NCBI RefSeq assembly: GCF_000745965.1
Contig: NZ_KN050789.1
Coordinates: forward strand, 124,001 to 188,000
Source of the DNA: Edaphobacter aggregans DSM 19364
GTDB lineage: Bacteria; Acidobacteriota; Terriglobia; Terriglobales; Acidobacteriaceae
Length of the DNA stretch: 64,000 nt
Direction of reading: 5' to 3'
The notes beneath the pieces are model-generated. The model searched no databases, was not told the origin of the DNA, and worked only from the letters and a program-made list of their open reading frames with translations. Made by a program: the position numbers and the translations under genes. Of the stretch, positions 1-9,031 are shown one piece after another (position 1 is the first letter of the stretch; each line of letters begins with the position of its first letter).

Positions 1-527
1 TCGAGATTGCGGGTCGCGACCGAGCCCAGTCCCAGCACCGCGCCCTCTCCAACGCTCACGCCGGGAGCGACCGAAGCGCGGGCGCAGATCCAGCTATAAG
101 CTCCGAGGCTCATGGCAAAGGCGATCAGCGGGAACGCGGGATCGTCGTAGTCGTGCGTGGCTCCGCAGAGATAGGCGTCCTGCGAGAGGATGGCATGGGA
201 GCCGAGGGTGATGGGCGCGGGGTTGTAGATCTCGGCGCCATCGGCCGCCGTCACCTGCTCGGCGCAGATCAGATTCCAGGGCGCCCATACCCTGGAGGCG
301 GGGTAGAAGTGACACTTCGGACCCATGCTGGCGCCAAAGGATCGCAGCAGGAAGGAACGCCACGAGTGCAGGGGGCGCGGCGAGGTGCGATAGAGCAGCG
401 ACCAGCAGACGTTCCACATCAGCCGCCGCAGCCTGAGCCGGAGCGGGAAGGCCGGACGCAGATACGGGTCCCGAGCCGTATTCGCAGAGATGTGTTCCGC
501 CGCGTTGTAATGAATCTCTCTTGGCAT
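1..527 (-). CDS. WcaF-type acetyltransferase for exopolysaccharide (3' end outside window)
   Basis: Translation from the ATG at 527 gives MPREIHYNAAEH, then a basic segment and a hexapeptide-repeat (left-handed beta-helix) region with the phrases GASMGPKCHFYP, EIYNPAPITLGSHAILSQ and CGATHDYDDP. This matches putative colanic-acid-type O-acetyltransferases (WcaF family), which move acetyl from acetyl-CoA to a sugar of a growing exopolysaccharide. At least 175 residues are visible; the C-terminus lies beyond the left edge. The start is 17 bp after the stop of the upstream glycosyltransferase, so the two are probably co-transcribed. The acetyl acceptor cannot be read from the sequence. Confidence 0.8.
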   Translation of the reverse strand, partial: MPREIHYNAAEHISANTARDPYLRPAFPLRLRLRRLMWNVCWSLLYRTSPRPLHSWRSFLLRSFGASMGPKCHFYPASRVWAPWNLICAEQVTAADGAEIYNPAPITLGSHAILSQDAYLCGATHDYDDPAFPLIAFAMSLGAYSWICARASVAPGVSVGEGAVLGLGSVATRNL

Positions 528-544
528 GTCCGCTGGCCTGGCCT

Positions 545-1741
545 TCAGGAATGGATGACGCTGGATTCTTCGTCCTGCGTTACGGCCTCGCCCTGCGTCG
601 CGGCTTCGAACAGCCGAATGATCGCCTTTGCATTCTCGCGCATATTGTAGCGGCGGTGGAAGCACTCTTCCGCGCGGTCTGCCATGGCGGCCCGCTCCTC
701 AGGAGGCGTTGCGATCCAGCGTTTCAGCAACCGCAGAGTTCCATCGATGGTATCGGTCTCCATCAGGCCCGCGTTGTCTCGTGCGATGTCTTCGGCGATG
801 TTGACCTTGTCGGCCAGCAGCACCGGCGTTCCACAGCCCAGCGCCTCGGCCACTGCGATGCCGAAGTTCTCCTGGTGCGAGGGCAGCACGAAGGCCTCGG
901 AGGCATAGAACGCGCCCCACTTGGCGTCTCCGGTTAACATGCCGGGCCAGTGAACGCGCTGGCCGACTCCGCCGCTCTCAGCCATCTCAGCCAGGTGCGC
1001 TCTCCAGAGCTGCTGGTCGGGGCCGGCCATCACCAGATGAAGCTCCGGATCCTCGTCGGCAATACTGGCGAAGGCCTGAATCAGAAGGTCGCATCCCTTC
1101 TTCTTGTGGATGCGGCCCAGAAACAGAAGAAATCGCTTGCCGCGGACCTGCGGACACTTCGCAAAGAACGCTTCTCTGAGGAGGTCCCGGTCCTTGGGTG
1201 GCGGACCGCTGGCTCCGTAGGGAACAACGAAGGGGTTCCAGCGATGCAGCCAGAAGCTTTGCTCGGCCAGCCTCTTCTCCGCCGTCGAGGTGAACAGGAC
1301 ACGGTACGCGTCGCGCAGAATCCGATACTCCGCGGGCACCCAGTAGAGCCATTTCTTGATGTGCTTCAGGGGAAACGCGTGCTTGAAGTAGGGATCGAGC
1401 ATGCCGTGCGTGAACACCACATAGGGCGTATTGCCGGACATCGCGCGCCAGGCGGCAAAGCCGCAATACTGCCACAGGCCGTTGACTACCACGCCGTCGA
1501 AGCGGGAGCGGTTCTCCCTCAGCCAGGGCAGCAGCTTCGAGTTGAAGCCGTACTTCGTTCTCGTCGGCCCGAGCGCGTGGACCGGAAACTGCAGATCCCT
1601 GAGAAACGGCGCCTTCGGGTCATCGAGCGTAACCACCTCACCGGCGTAGCCGATCGGGCCATAGCTGAGAAGCACCCGCACCGATTCGGTCGGACCGCCG
1701 GCCTCCGGGCTCAGGGTTCCGATAATGTGCAGAATTCGCAT
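545..1741 (-). CDS. Glycosyltransferase family 4
   Basis: 398-residue cytoplasmic GT-B glycosyltransferase. The N-terminal Rossmann half starts MRILHIIGTLSPEAGGP, typical of GT4 enzymes. The C-terminal Glycos_transf_1 half has FLGRIHKKKGCDLLIQA (about residues 207-223) and the nucleotide-sugar-binding stretch PSHQENFGIAVAEALGCGTP (about 287-306) with the family E-x7-E pattern. It lies between another GT4 gene and the WcaF-type acetyltransferase on the same strand, which fits assembly of the repeat unit of the polysaccharide exported by the upstream Wza/Wzc pair. Donor and acceptor sugars cannot be assigned. Confidence 0.88.
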   Translation of the reverse strand: MRILHIIGTLSPEAGGPTESVRVLLSYGPIGYAGEVVTLDDPKAPFLRDLQFPVHALGPTRTKYGFNSKLLPWLRENRSRFDGVVVNGLWQYCGFAAWRAMSGNTPYVVFTHGMLDPYFKHAFPLKHIKKWLYWVPAEYRILRDAYRVLFTSTAEKRLAEQSFWLHRWNPFVVPYGASGPPPKDRDLLREAFFAKCPQVRGKRFLLFLGRIHKKKGCDLLIQAFASIADEDPELHLVMAGPDQQLWRAHLAEMAESGGVGQRVHWPGMLTGDAKWGAFYASEAFVLPSHQENFGIAVAEALGCGTPVLLADKVNIAEDIARDNAGLMETDTIDGTLRLLKRWIATPPEERAAMADRAEECFHRRYNMRENAKAIIRLFEAATQGEAVTQDEESSVIHS

Positions 1742-1817
1742 CAGCAGTTAACCATCGTTATCGAGAATAGCAGTCTCATTATTTCGTCCATCTCTTCTGC
1801 AATCAGGCCTCTTGCCC

Positions 1818-3074
1818 TCATGCCGTAATCTTTCCGGTTACCGCAGCCAGCGCTCTTCGCAGTCCGCGAACATCTTCGTCGAAGCTCCAGCGTTCAATGC
1901 GTTGGAAGGCGCGCCGGCCCATTGCGGAGGCCGTCTCGGGCGACGCCAGAGTCCTGCGCAGGGCATCGGCCAGCGCCTCCACGTCGCCGGCGCGAAAGAC
2001 CGCTCCCTCCACGCCGTCCGTAATCAGATCGCGCTGGCAGCCTACCTCGTCGGAGACGATGACGGCCCGCGCTGCGTTCATCGCCTCGTTGACGATCAGG
2101 CCCCAGGGCTCGTGTCGCGACGGCAGAACGAAGACGGTCGCCAGATCGAAGAACCGTGGAAGCTCGGACTGGTTTCGGAAGCCGCAGAAGCGGATGCTGC
2201 TGAAGCCGGTCTCGCGGGCTCTCTTCTCGAGCGAGGCGCGCTCTTCGCCGTCGCCGACGATCACCAGATAGGGATCGGGCTCCATGCCCGGCGCAGGCGA
2301 GAGTCGCACATAGGCCTCCAGAAGATCGATCGCGCGTTTGCGACTCCGCAGCTTCGAGGCGAAGAGGATGACCGGCCGCGAGGGATCCAGCGCAAGCTCG
2401 GCGCGAAGCTCCGCACGGCGGACCTCGGCCTCGCGGCTGCGCTGCTGGAAGTACTGGTTATCCACCGCATAGGGCATCGGAAAGAGAGGAAACTCGTCGC
2501 CCAGGTAGTAGCGCCAGTAGGCAGTGTTCAGGGTCCCGATGGGAAGCACGGCATCGATCATCTGCCCCAGGGCACGAAGGAAGAGCCGCTTGGCGGCCAG
2601 CTTCGCTCCGCTGCGTTCACGATCGCCCAGCCAGGACTCGGCACGCAGCAGCACTGGAATTCCCAGCGCCCTCGCCGCAGTCATGCCGTGCAGCGAGTTC
2701 ACGCTGGAGTAACCGTGCACCCAGAGAGCATCGAAGGCTCCCTGTCCCGGTGCGCCCTTGAGCCGGCTTGCAATGCCGTAGTTCATCGGCGACGTCGGGC
2801 TGTTGGTCGCATTGTCCCTGAGGACCGGAAGAAACTCGTGCCGATAACCTTCGAGCAGAGGCACATCCCACTTGACGCCCACGCCGCCGAAGCCTTTGTC
2901 CTTGTAGCCTCGCACCGAGAAGTCCGATCCGAAGAAGACTGTAAGGTCTATATCCGGCTCTTGCGCGATGCGGCGCAGCAGCGGCGCCTGGTACTGGATG
3001 GGATGGCTGACGAGATACGCCAGCCTGAGCCTGCCGTCTTTGCTCTCTGTGGTCCGCTGGGGGAGGGAATCCAT
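1818..3074 (-). CDS. Glycosyltransferase family 4 (second of the locus)
   Basis: 418-residue GT-B glycosyltransferase. After a short polar N-terminus comes LAYLVSHPIQYQAPLLRRIA, the usual opening of a GT4 subgroup of exopolysaccharide enzymes. The C-terminal domain carries ILFASKLRSRKRAIDLLEAY and PSRHEPWGLIVNEAMNAARA, the nucleotide-sugar pocket with its E-x7-E-like arrangement. It starts 42 bp after the export-protein gene and ends about 75 bp before the next GT4 gene, so it is part of the same leftward transcription unit. The product is predicted to add one sugar of the repeat unit; specificity is unknown. Confidence 0.88.
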   Translation of the reverse strand: MDSLPQRTTESKDGRLRLAYLVSHPIQYQAPLLRRIAQEPDIDLTVFFGSDFSVRGYKDKGFGGVGVKWDVPLLEGYRHEFLPVLRDNATNSPTSPMNYGIASRLKGAPGQGAFDALWVHGYSSVNSLHGMTAARALGIPVLLRAESWLGDRERSGAKLAAKRLFLRALGQMIDAVLPIGTLNTAYWRYYLGDEFPLFPMPYAVDNQYFQQRSREAEVRRAELRAELALDPSRPVILFASKLRSRKRAIDLLEAYVRLSPAPGMEPDPYLVIVGDGEERASLEKRARETGFSSIRFCGFRNQSELPRFFDLATVFVLPSRHEPWGLIVNEAMNAARAVIVSDEVGCQRDLITDGVEGAVFRAGDVEALADALRRTLASPETASAMGRRAFQRIERWSFDEDVRGLRRALAAVTGKITA

Positions 3075-3116
3075 GGTGATGATGTTGACGGTGCAGTCTC
3101 GTGGAGATCGGTTGCG

Positions 3117-4106
3117 TTACTGTTGCACGGCGAGGATCAGAATCGAGGCGAATCCGAGCAGAGTGGAGACGCCTCCCGACTTGATCGCGGCCTTCATGCG
3201 GTCGGTCGGGAGGAAGACGATGTCGTCGGTCTGAAGTACGGGATCGGGGTCCTTGCCGTCCATCACGCGCTTGATGTCGACATGGACGACCTTGCGCTCG
3301 AGTCCAACTGTGCGGATCAGGCGCAGATCCCCCAGCTTACCTTCAAAGCCTGGGCCGCCGGAGACTGCCGCGACCTGCATCAGCGTCAGAGGAGAGTTCT
3401 GCGCGAGCGGAACGGCTCCCTGGGTCTTGAATGCGCCGAGCACATAGACCACGCCCGTCCGTGCGACCAGGATCGTGTCCTTCGGAAAGATCGGAACGTT
3501 CGACTTGTCACTCTGCTCGGGGTCGGTGCCGAGGTCGATTACGACCGGCTGAGCGACGTCCGCACGATAAATTGTGACGATATGGCTCGCCGTGGGAGGA
3601 AGTCCGCCCGCGGCTGCCAGGACATCGAAGAGCCTGCGCTGGCCCACGACCGGGACCACGGCGTGCAACTCACCCGTTACGGTGGCAACCTGATTCGGCG
3701 ACTCCATCAGCTGCAGCGTCACCTGAGGGTTGCGGTACATTCCGCCGGCCACAAGCCGGTCAGCGATCAGCCGCTCCGCTTCGTGGATGGACAGACCGTC
3801 CACCACCACCGTGCCGACCAGCGGCAGCTGGACGGAGCCATCCAGGCTGACCCGCGCCACCGGCGCATAGTCCGTCGATCCGTACAGATGCACCGCGATC
3901 AGGTCTCCTGCGCCGACATGAATCTCGCGTCCCTTCGGAAAGAGGATCGCGGGATCAGTGGTCGGGGTCACCCGGCGGTTCACCGCCGTGGAAGCTCCCA
4001 GCGCAGGCCCGTTGAACTGCGCCTGTGCCACAGGACCGGCGAGACCCAGCACGAAGAACAGGGGCAGGACCGCCAGGGCTGACCGGAAGGGCCGCTGCCC
4101 GCTCAT
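3117..4106 (-). CDS. Polysaccharide export outer-membrane protein (Wza-like)
   Basis: 329 residues from the ATG at 4106. A signal peptide (about 1-29, ending AQAQ; no lipobox Cys seen) is followed by a Poly_export domain (IHVGAGDLIAVHLYGS, GSVQLPLVGTVVVDGLSIHEAERLI) and SLBB-type beta-grasp segments (RRLFDVLAAAGGLP and YVLGAFKTQGAVPL). A final hydrophobic segment (LLGFASILILAV) could be the membrane-spanning element. The start overlaps the stop of the upstream wzc-like gene as ATGA (4103-4106), implying translational coupling. A longer frame extends further upstream but only through the wzc-like gene. Predicted job: periplasmic/outer-membrane channel for the polysaccharide. Canonical Wza is a lipoprotein of about 380 residues, so this is a shorter relative. 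Confidence 0.9.
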   Translation of the reverse strand: MSGQRPFRSALAVLPLFFVLGLAGPVAQAQFNGPALGASTAVNRRVTPTTDPAILFPKGREIHVGAGDLIAVHLYGSTDYAPVARVSLDGSVQLPLVGTVVVDGLSIHEAERLIADRLVAGGMYRNPQVTLQLMESPNQVATVTGELHAVVPVVGQRRLFDVLAAAGGLPPTASHIVTIYRADVAQPVVIDLGTDPEQSDKSNVPIFPKDTILVARTGVVYVLGAFKTQGAVPLAQNSPLTLMQVAAVSGGPGFEGKLGDLRLIRTVGLERKVVHVDIKRVMDGKDPDPVLQTDDIVFLPTDRMKAAIKSGGVSTLLGFASILILAVQQ

Positions 4107-6361
4107 CGCTTCACCTCGTCCGTTGTCTCGGCGTGGCGCGCCGCGCGTGACGGCGACTCCCAGCTTTCGGCATCCACACCCGAATACGAGTAACCCGAGT
4201 ATCCGTAGTAGCCGTAGTACTCCGGCGAGCTCATATCGACTGCGTTCAGCATGATGCCCGTGATCGGGGCACCGGAGCGCATCAGCAGGTCGCGCGCTCG
4301 GCGCACCACGTGCTTGCTCGACTTGCCGTGCCGGACCACCAGCACCACGGCGTCGGCCTCGTGCGCCAGAATCACGCCATCGGTGACCGACAGGATCGGA
4401 GGTGAGTCGATGATCACATGGGTATACATCCGGCAGCACTGTTCGAGCAGAGTCGTCATGGACTCCGAGCTCAGCATCTCTGTGGGGAACGGAGGAACCG
4501 GTCCGCTGACCAGGACATCGAGGTTCGGCACATTGGGGACGTGTTGGACCGTCTGTTCGAGCGTCGTTGCGCCCGTCAGCAGCGTCGTTAGTCCGACTCT
4601 CGCGTTTATACCAAAGCGATGGTGAACGTTGGGCCTCCGCAGGTCGGCATCGATCAGCAGGACACGGGCCTTGCCCTGTGCAAGGATGACGGCGAGGTTG
4701 CTGGCCGCCGTTGTCTTGCCCTCCGACGGCGTCGCGCTGGTAAGCAGGATGACCTTCGGAGGCTGCCCTGCGCTCGAGAGCAGAAGCGCCGTGCGCAGCG
4801 AGCGGAAGGCCTCGGCGAACTGCGATTTGGGCTGCGACAGCGAGATGATATTTCGCTCGGCGACGGAGAGAGTGCTCTGGTCGGTCGCGGTGCGCCGGGC
4901 GCGAGGGACGATGGCGAGGGAAGGAAGCTCGGTGATCCGCTCGATCTCGGCGACACTGCGCAGGCCTGTATCCAGACTCTCGAGAAGGAAGGCCAGGCCA
5001 ATGCCGCCCAGAAGTCCGAAGATCAGCCCGGTCAGAATGATCGTCGACACTGGCCGCAGCACCGGAGCCGCCGGAAGCATCGCCTGATCGACTACGTCGA
5101 TCTCCAGCGATTCCAGCCCTGCCTGCACGCCCGCCGTGCGCAGACGCTGGAGCAGCCCTTCGTAGAGGTTCCGGTTCGATTCAAACTCGCGCTGCCGGAT
5201 CGTGTACTCCACCAGGTCGTCGCGCAGCTTGTAGGCATCGGCCTTCTGGGCCTCGAGCGCTGCGCTCGTCTGGTCCTCGTTGGTGCGGGCAGCAAGGTAG
5301 TTCTCCTTGGCCTGCAGGACCAGCCGCTGCTCCTCGGTGTCGATCTCGCGGCTCAGTTCGTCGATCTGCGCCTTCTGTGCCTTGGCCTGTGGATGGTTCG
5401 GCCCGAGCGTCGACTCCATCTGGGCATACGTCGCCTTGGCGGTCGCATACTGGCCGCGAAGCTGATTCAGCCCCGACGCCGTGGCCCCCGACGCGGTATC
5501 GATCGATGCTTCGATCGAGTTCGGGTCCATGCTGCTGAGCATGCGGTAGCGCGACTCCGCCAGGATGCGTGCGATGTGAGCATCGTTGGAGGCCTTCGAG
5601 AGCTGCTCCACCGAGGCGTTGATCTGGCTGTGGTTCTGGTCGAAGCCGAGGATGCCGAGCCGCTTCTGCAGGTCCATCAGCTGTTCCTGCGAGGTCTGCA
5701 CCTGCTGCTTCAGGTCGTCCAGCTGGCCCGAGAGCCAGTTCGACACTCTCTGGGTCGAGGCGAACCTCGTCTCGTAGCTCCGCTGGATATAGGCCGCGAT
5801 CACCTTGTTGACGATGTCGGCCGCCAGCTTAGGGCTCAGGCTGCTGTACCCGATGCGGATAATGTCGGTCTTCTGCACCAGCATGATGTGCAGACTGCTC
5901 TGCAGCCGGTGTATCGTGTCCTGCCGCACTCGCGGATCGTCCAGCGCGGCGCGCGGCACGGGAGCCTTGCCGCCGAGAAAGTCCGGATTGTTGGCGAGAT
6001 CCATCTCGCGGGCCACCGCGAGCATGAGCGAGTCGCTCTCGAGAATCGCGACCTCGGCCAGCATACGCGAGCCCGTGGCGTCGCCGGTGTATCCCTGAAC
6101 GGCGCTGACGCGGTATTCGTTCGACGAGCCGGACCGTACCTGGATGCGTCCGAAGGCTTCAAACACCCGCGGCTGAGTCCCGGCCTTGTAGATGCCATAG
6201 GCCAGGCCCAGCAGAACACAGATGATGACAACCGCCCGCCGCTTCCTCAGCGTGAGCAACGCATCGGAGAGGGTCGTGTCGGTGACCGACGTACTGAATG
6301 CCGGCGCATTGACCTCAGGTGTGTCCGCCCCAGGCGGTGTCTTCGCGCTTTGCGGACCCAT
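4103..6361 (-). CDS. Wzc-type chain-length determinant fused to a bacterial tyrosine autokinase
   Basis: 752-residue inner-membrane protein. Order: cytoplasmic N-terminus, transmembrane segment about 43-62 (VVIICVLLGLAYGIYKAG), Wzz-type periplasmic domain with long coiled coils about 170-420, second membrane segment about 430-460, then a BY-kinase. The kinase has Walker A SATPSEGKTTAASNLA (about 540-555), Walker A' LLIDADLRRP (about 570) and Walker B HVIIDSPP (about 648). The C-terminal tail has a tyrosine cluster (EYYGYYGYSGYSYSG, about 715-733), the autophosphorylation region of this family. Such kinases control polymer length and export through cycles of phosphorylation. It is the first gene of the leftward exopolysaccharide operon and overlaps the Wza-like gene by 4 bp. 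Confidence 0.93.
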   Translation of the reverse strand: MGPQSAKTPPGADTPEVNAPAFSTSVTDTTLSDALLTLRKRRAVVIICVLLGLAYGIYKAGTQPRVFEAFGRIQVRSGSSNEYRVSAVQGYTGDATGSRMLAEVAILESDSLMLAVAREMDLANNPDFLGGKAPVPRAALDDPRVRQDTIHRLQSSLHIMLVQKTDIIRIGYSSLSPKLAADIVNKVIAAYIQRSYETRFASTQRVSNWLSGQLDDLKQQVQTSQEQLMDLQKRLGILGFDQNHSQINASVEQLSKASNDAHIARILAESRYRMLSSMDPNSIEASIDTASGATASGLNQLRGQYATAKATYAQMESTLGPNHPQAKAQKAQIDELSREIDTEEQRLVLQAKENYLAARTNEDQTSAALEAQKADAYKLRDDLVEYTIRQREFESNRNLYEGLLQRLRTAGVQAGLESLEIDVVDQAMLPAAPVLRPVSTIILTGLIFGLLGGIGLAFLLESLDTGLRSVAEIERITELPSLAIVPRARRTATDQSTLSVAERNIISLSQPKSQFAEAFRSLRTALLLSSAGQPPKVILLTSATPSEGKTTAASNLAVILAQGKARVLLIDADLRRPNVHHRFGINARVGLTTLLTGATTLEQTVQHVPNVPNLDVLVSGPVPPFPTEMLSSESMTTLLEQCCRMYTHVIIDSPPILSVTDGVILAHEADAVVLVVRHGKSSKHVVRRARDLLMRSGAPITGIMLNAVDMSSPEYYGYYGYSGYSYSGVDAESWESPSRAARHAETTDEVKR

Positions 6362-6503
6362 TGCGACTAGTCTAACAAGAGGAGCAGGTACCAGCGAGCG
6401 AATTGAGAGATGCCCGCAGTAACCCTTTCTGTACCTTGAAATTCACAGAAAGTCGGATATGCTCAAATGTGAGGTTCAAACGCTGAGTCACGCTGCCTTT
6501 CCT

Positions 6504-7919
6504 ATGAGCAAACCGATTCCAATCGCTGTTGTGGGCTCCGGATATGTCGGCCTCGTCGCCGCCGTTTGTTTCGCCGAGATGGGCCATCCGGTCATCTGCG
6601 TCGATAACGATGAGCGAAAGGTCTCTGCGCTGCAAGGCGGAGATACCCTCATCCACGAACACTATCTCCCGGAGTTGCTCGGCAAGTACCGCAACTCACG
6701 CGTCCGCTTCACTACCGATCTCGCCGAGGCCACGCGAGAGTCCGACGCCATCTTCATCGCCGTCGGCACGCCGCAGAGCGAGAACGGCGACGCCGATCTC
6801 TCCTACGTCGAGGCCGTCGCCTGCGAGATCGCCCGCTCGCTGACCAGCTACAAGGTCATCGTCGAGAAGAGCACCGTGCCCGTCTACACCAACGAGTGGA
6901 TCAGCCGTGCGTTCGAGCGCAACGGTGTCGAGCGCCATCTCTTCGACGTGGTCTCGAACCCCGAGTTTCTGCGCGAGGGAACCGCCGTCGCCGACTTCCT
7001 CCACCCGGACCGCATCGTCGTTGGCGCCGACAGCGAGCGCGCCGGTGCAATTCTGCGCGACATCTACGCTCCTCTCACCGGCGGCAAATACTATGAGCGC
7101 GAGGATGGCATCCCCGGTCCCTGCACCGTCTCCGAGCCTCCGCCGCTGCTGATGACCTCTACCAAGAGCGCGGAGATCATCAAGCACGCCTCCAACGCCT
7201 TTCTCGCGCTCAAGATATCCTTCATCAACGCCGTCTCGAACCTCTGCGAGGCCACCAACGCCAATGTGGAACAGGTCGCCCGCGGCATGGGCCTGGACAC
7301 CCGCATCGGACCGAAGTTCCTCCGCCCCGGCATAGGCTACGGAGGCTCCTGCTTCCCCAAGGACGTCGCCGCCTTCCGCTCCGTCGCCGAGCAGCTCGGC
7401 ATCGACTTCAGCCTCCTCAGCGAGGTCGAAAAGATCAACATCCAGCAGAAGAAGCGCTTCGTTGGAAAGGTGCGCTCGGCCCTGTGGAACCTCCGCGGCA
7501 AGCGTCTCGGTGTCCTCGGCCTCGCCTTCAAAGGCGACACCGACGACATCCGCGAGTCTCCCGCGATCGAGATCGTCAAGATGCTGCTGAACGAAGGCTG
7601 TATCATCGCCGCCTTCGATCCCGCGGCCATCGAACGCACCCGCCAAGTGCTGCCGGAGTCGAAGGAACTGCGCTACGCCTCCAACGCCTACGACGCCGTC
7701 GCCGACGCCGACGCCTTGCTGATCCTCACCGACTGGCCCGAGTTTGCCGAACTCGATCTGAAGCGTCTCAATAAGGCTCTGCGCTATCCCATCGTCATCG
7801 ATGGCCGCAATCTCTATGACCCTTCGGTGATGACCGAGCACGGCTTTACCTATCTCAGTGTCGGCCGGCCCGCGGCGTATCCTGTCCGTGATCTCGCCGC
7901 GGCGTCTTCGAGGGGCTAG
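6504..7919 (+). CDS. ugd: UDP-glucose 6-dehydrogenase
   Basis: 471 residues from ATG 6504. It oxidises UDP-glucose to UDP-glucuronate with two NAD+. N-terminal Rossmann motif IAVVGSGYVGLVAAVCFAEM; catalytic cysteine in GYGGSCFPKD (about residues 277-286); central helix with NAFLALKISFINAVSNLCEA; C-terminal UDP-binding domain with GLAFKGDTDDIRESPA. An in-frame ATG at 6459 would add 15 residues (MLKCEVQTLSHAAFP) not typical of the family; neither start has a strong Shine-Dalgarno, so the start is uncertain. It is divergent from the wzc-like gene across about 140 bp and followed by the UDP-glucuronate decarboxylase, which uses its product. Confidence 0.93.
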   Translation: MSKPIPIAVVGSGYVGLVAAVCFAEMGHPVICVDNDERKVSALQGGDTLIHEHYLPELLGKYRNSRVRFTTDLAEATRESDAIFIAVGTPQSENGDADLSYVEAVACEIARSLTSYKVIVEKSTVPVYTNEWISRAFERNGVERHLFDVVSNPEFLREGTAVADFLHPDRIVVGADSERAGAILRDIYAPLTGGKYYEREDGIPGPCTVSEPPPLLMTSTKSAEIIKHASNAFLALKISFINAVSNLCEATNANVEQVARGMGLDTRIGPKFLRPGIGYGGSCFPKDVAAFRSVAEQLGIDFSLLSEVEKINIQQKKRFVGKVRSALWNLRGKRLGVLGLAFKGDTDDIRESPAIEIVKMLLNEGCIIAAFDPAAIERTRQVLPESKELRYASNAYDAVADADALLILTDWPEFAELDLKRLNKALRYPIVIDGRNLYDPSVMTEHGFTYLSVGRPAAYPVRDLAAASSRG

Positions 7920-8063
7920 CTTGCGTCGATCAGACACCAGCGTCGAAACCCTCCCCGCACGACGCATGCGCGGCTGCCAGGGCGCGCCGTCGTGCCGCAT
8001 CGGCCGCTCTGCTAGGCAATTCGCTGGGCAACTGGCCGACGCGAAGAATTAGAAAGGCAAAAC

Positions 8064-9008
8064 ATGGCGTCTCACACCATCCTCGTCACCGGAGCAGCGG
8101 GCTTTCTCGGCTCGCACCTGTGTGACGCTCTGCTGGCCGAAGGCCACACCGTTCTGGGTGTCGACAACCTCTCGACCGGCAACACCGCCAACATCGATCA
8201 CCTCTCCGCGGAGCCGCGCTTCCGCTTCCTCGAACAGGACATCACCCGCGCCTTCGATCCCGGCCGCGTCGACTACGTCTTCAACTTCGCCTCGCCGGCC
8301 AGCCCCGTCGACTACACGCGCCTCGGCATCGAGACCCTCCTGGTCGGCTCCGCCGGCACCATCAACACTCTTGATCTCGCCCGCAAATACAACGCCGGAT
8401 ACCTGCACGCCTCCACCTCAGAGTGCTACGGCGACCCCGAGGTCCATCCCCAGGTCGAGACCTACTGGGGCAACGTCAATCCCATCGGCCCGCGCTCCGT
8501 CTACGACGAGGCCAAGCGCTTCTCCGAGGCCGCCGTCATGGCCTACCACCGCTATCACGGCCTCAACACACGCCTGGTCCGCATCTTCAATACGTACGGT
8601 CCTCGCCTGCAGGCCAGCGACGGCCGCGTCATCTCCAACTTCATGATCCAGGCGCTACGCGAGGAGCCGCTCACCATCTACGGCGACGGCTCCCAGACCC
8701 GCAGCTTCTGTTACGTCTCCGACCTGATCGATGGCATCCTCCGCCTGTCGCGCTCCAACGAGCATCTGCCCGTCAATATCGGCAATCCGGACGAGTGGAC
8801 CATCCTCGAGTGCGCCCGCGAGGTCCTTGCGGTCACCGGGTCGCGTTCGGAGATCGTCCTCATGCCGCTTCCTCCAGACGATCCCGCGCGCCGTCGCCCC
8901 GACATCACCCGAGCCCGCACGCTGCTCGGCTGGGAGCCGAAGATCGCCCTGCGCGAGGGCCTCGAGCGCTCGCTCGAATACTTCCGGTCGAGTGTCGCCT
9001 TCGCGTAG
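8064..9008 (+). CDS. UDP-glucuronate decarboxylase (UDP-xylose synthase)
   Basis: 314-residue extended short-chain dehydrogenase. NAD-binding [14 protein letters not shown] at residues 6-19. The family-specific run [18 protein letters not shown], then [16 protein letters not shown] and [17 protein letters not shown], contain the catalytic Tyr-x3-Lys and the UXS signature that separates this group from UDP-galactose epimerases. RIFNTYGPR follows. The enzyme turns UDP-glucuronate into UDP-xylose with bound NAD+. It begins about 145 bp after ugd, so the pair supplies UDP-glucuronate and UDP-xylose, suggesting the locus polymer contains uronic acid and/or xylose (inference). A dTDP-glucose dehydratase role is less likely given the SPASP and [10 protein letters not shown] motifs. 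Confidence 0.9.
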   Translation: MASHTILVTGAAGFLGSHLCDALLAEGHTVLGVDNLSTGNTANIDHLSAEPRFRFLEQDITRAFDPGRVDYVFNFASPASPVDYTRLGIETLLVGSAGTINTLDLARKYNAGYLHASTSECYGDPEVHPQVETYWGNVNPIGPRSVYDEAKRFSEAAVMAYHRYHGLNTRLVRIFNTYGPRLQASDGRVISNFMIQALREEPLTIYGDGSQTRSFCYVSDLIDGILRLSRSNEHLPVNIGNPDEWTILECAREVLAVTGSRSEIVLMPLPPDDPARRRPDITRARTLLGWEPKIALREGLERSLEYFRSSVAFA

Positions 9009-9031
9009 AAATAGACTGCGCCGCAGTCGAG

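Noticed and set aside
1812-4082. 756-codon plus-strand open frame antisense to the GT4 and Wza-like genes
   Set aside because: No recognisable domain, Arg/His/Gln-rich composition of an antisense shadow in GC-rich DNA; the minus-strand genes are clear family members.
4619-6370. 583-codon plus-strand frame antisense to wzc-like gene
   Set aside because: Shadow composition; the minus strand encodes a complete BY-kinase.
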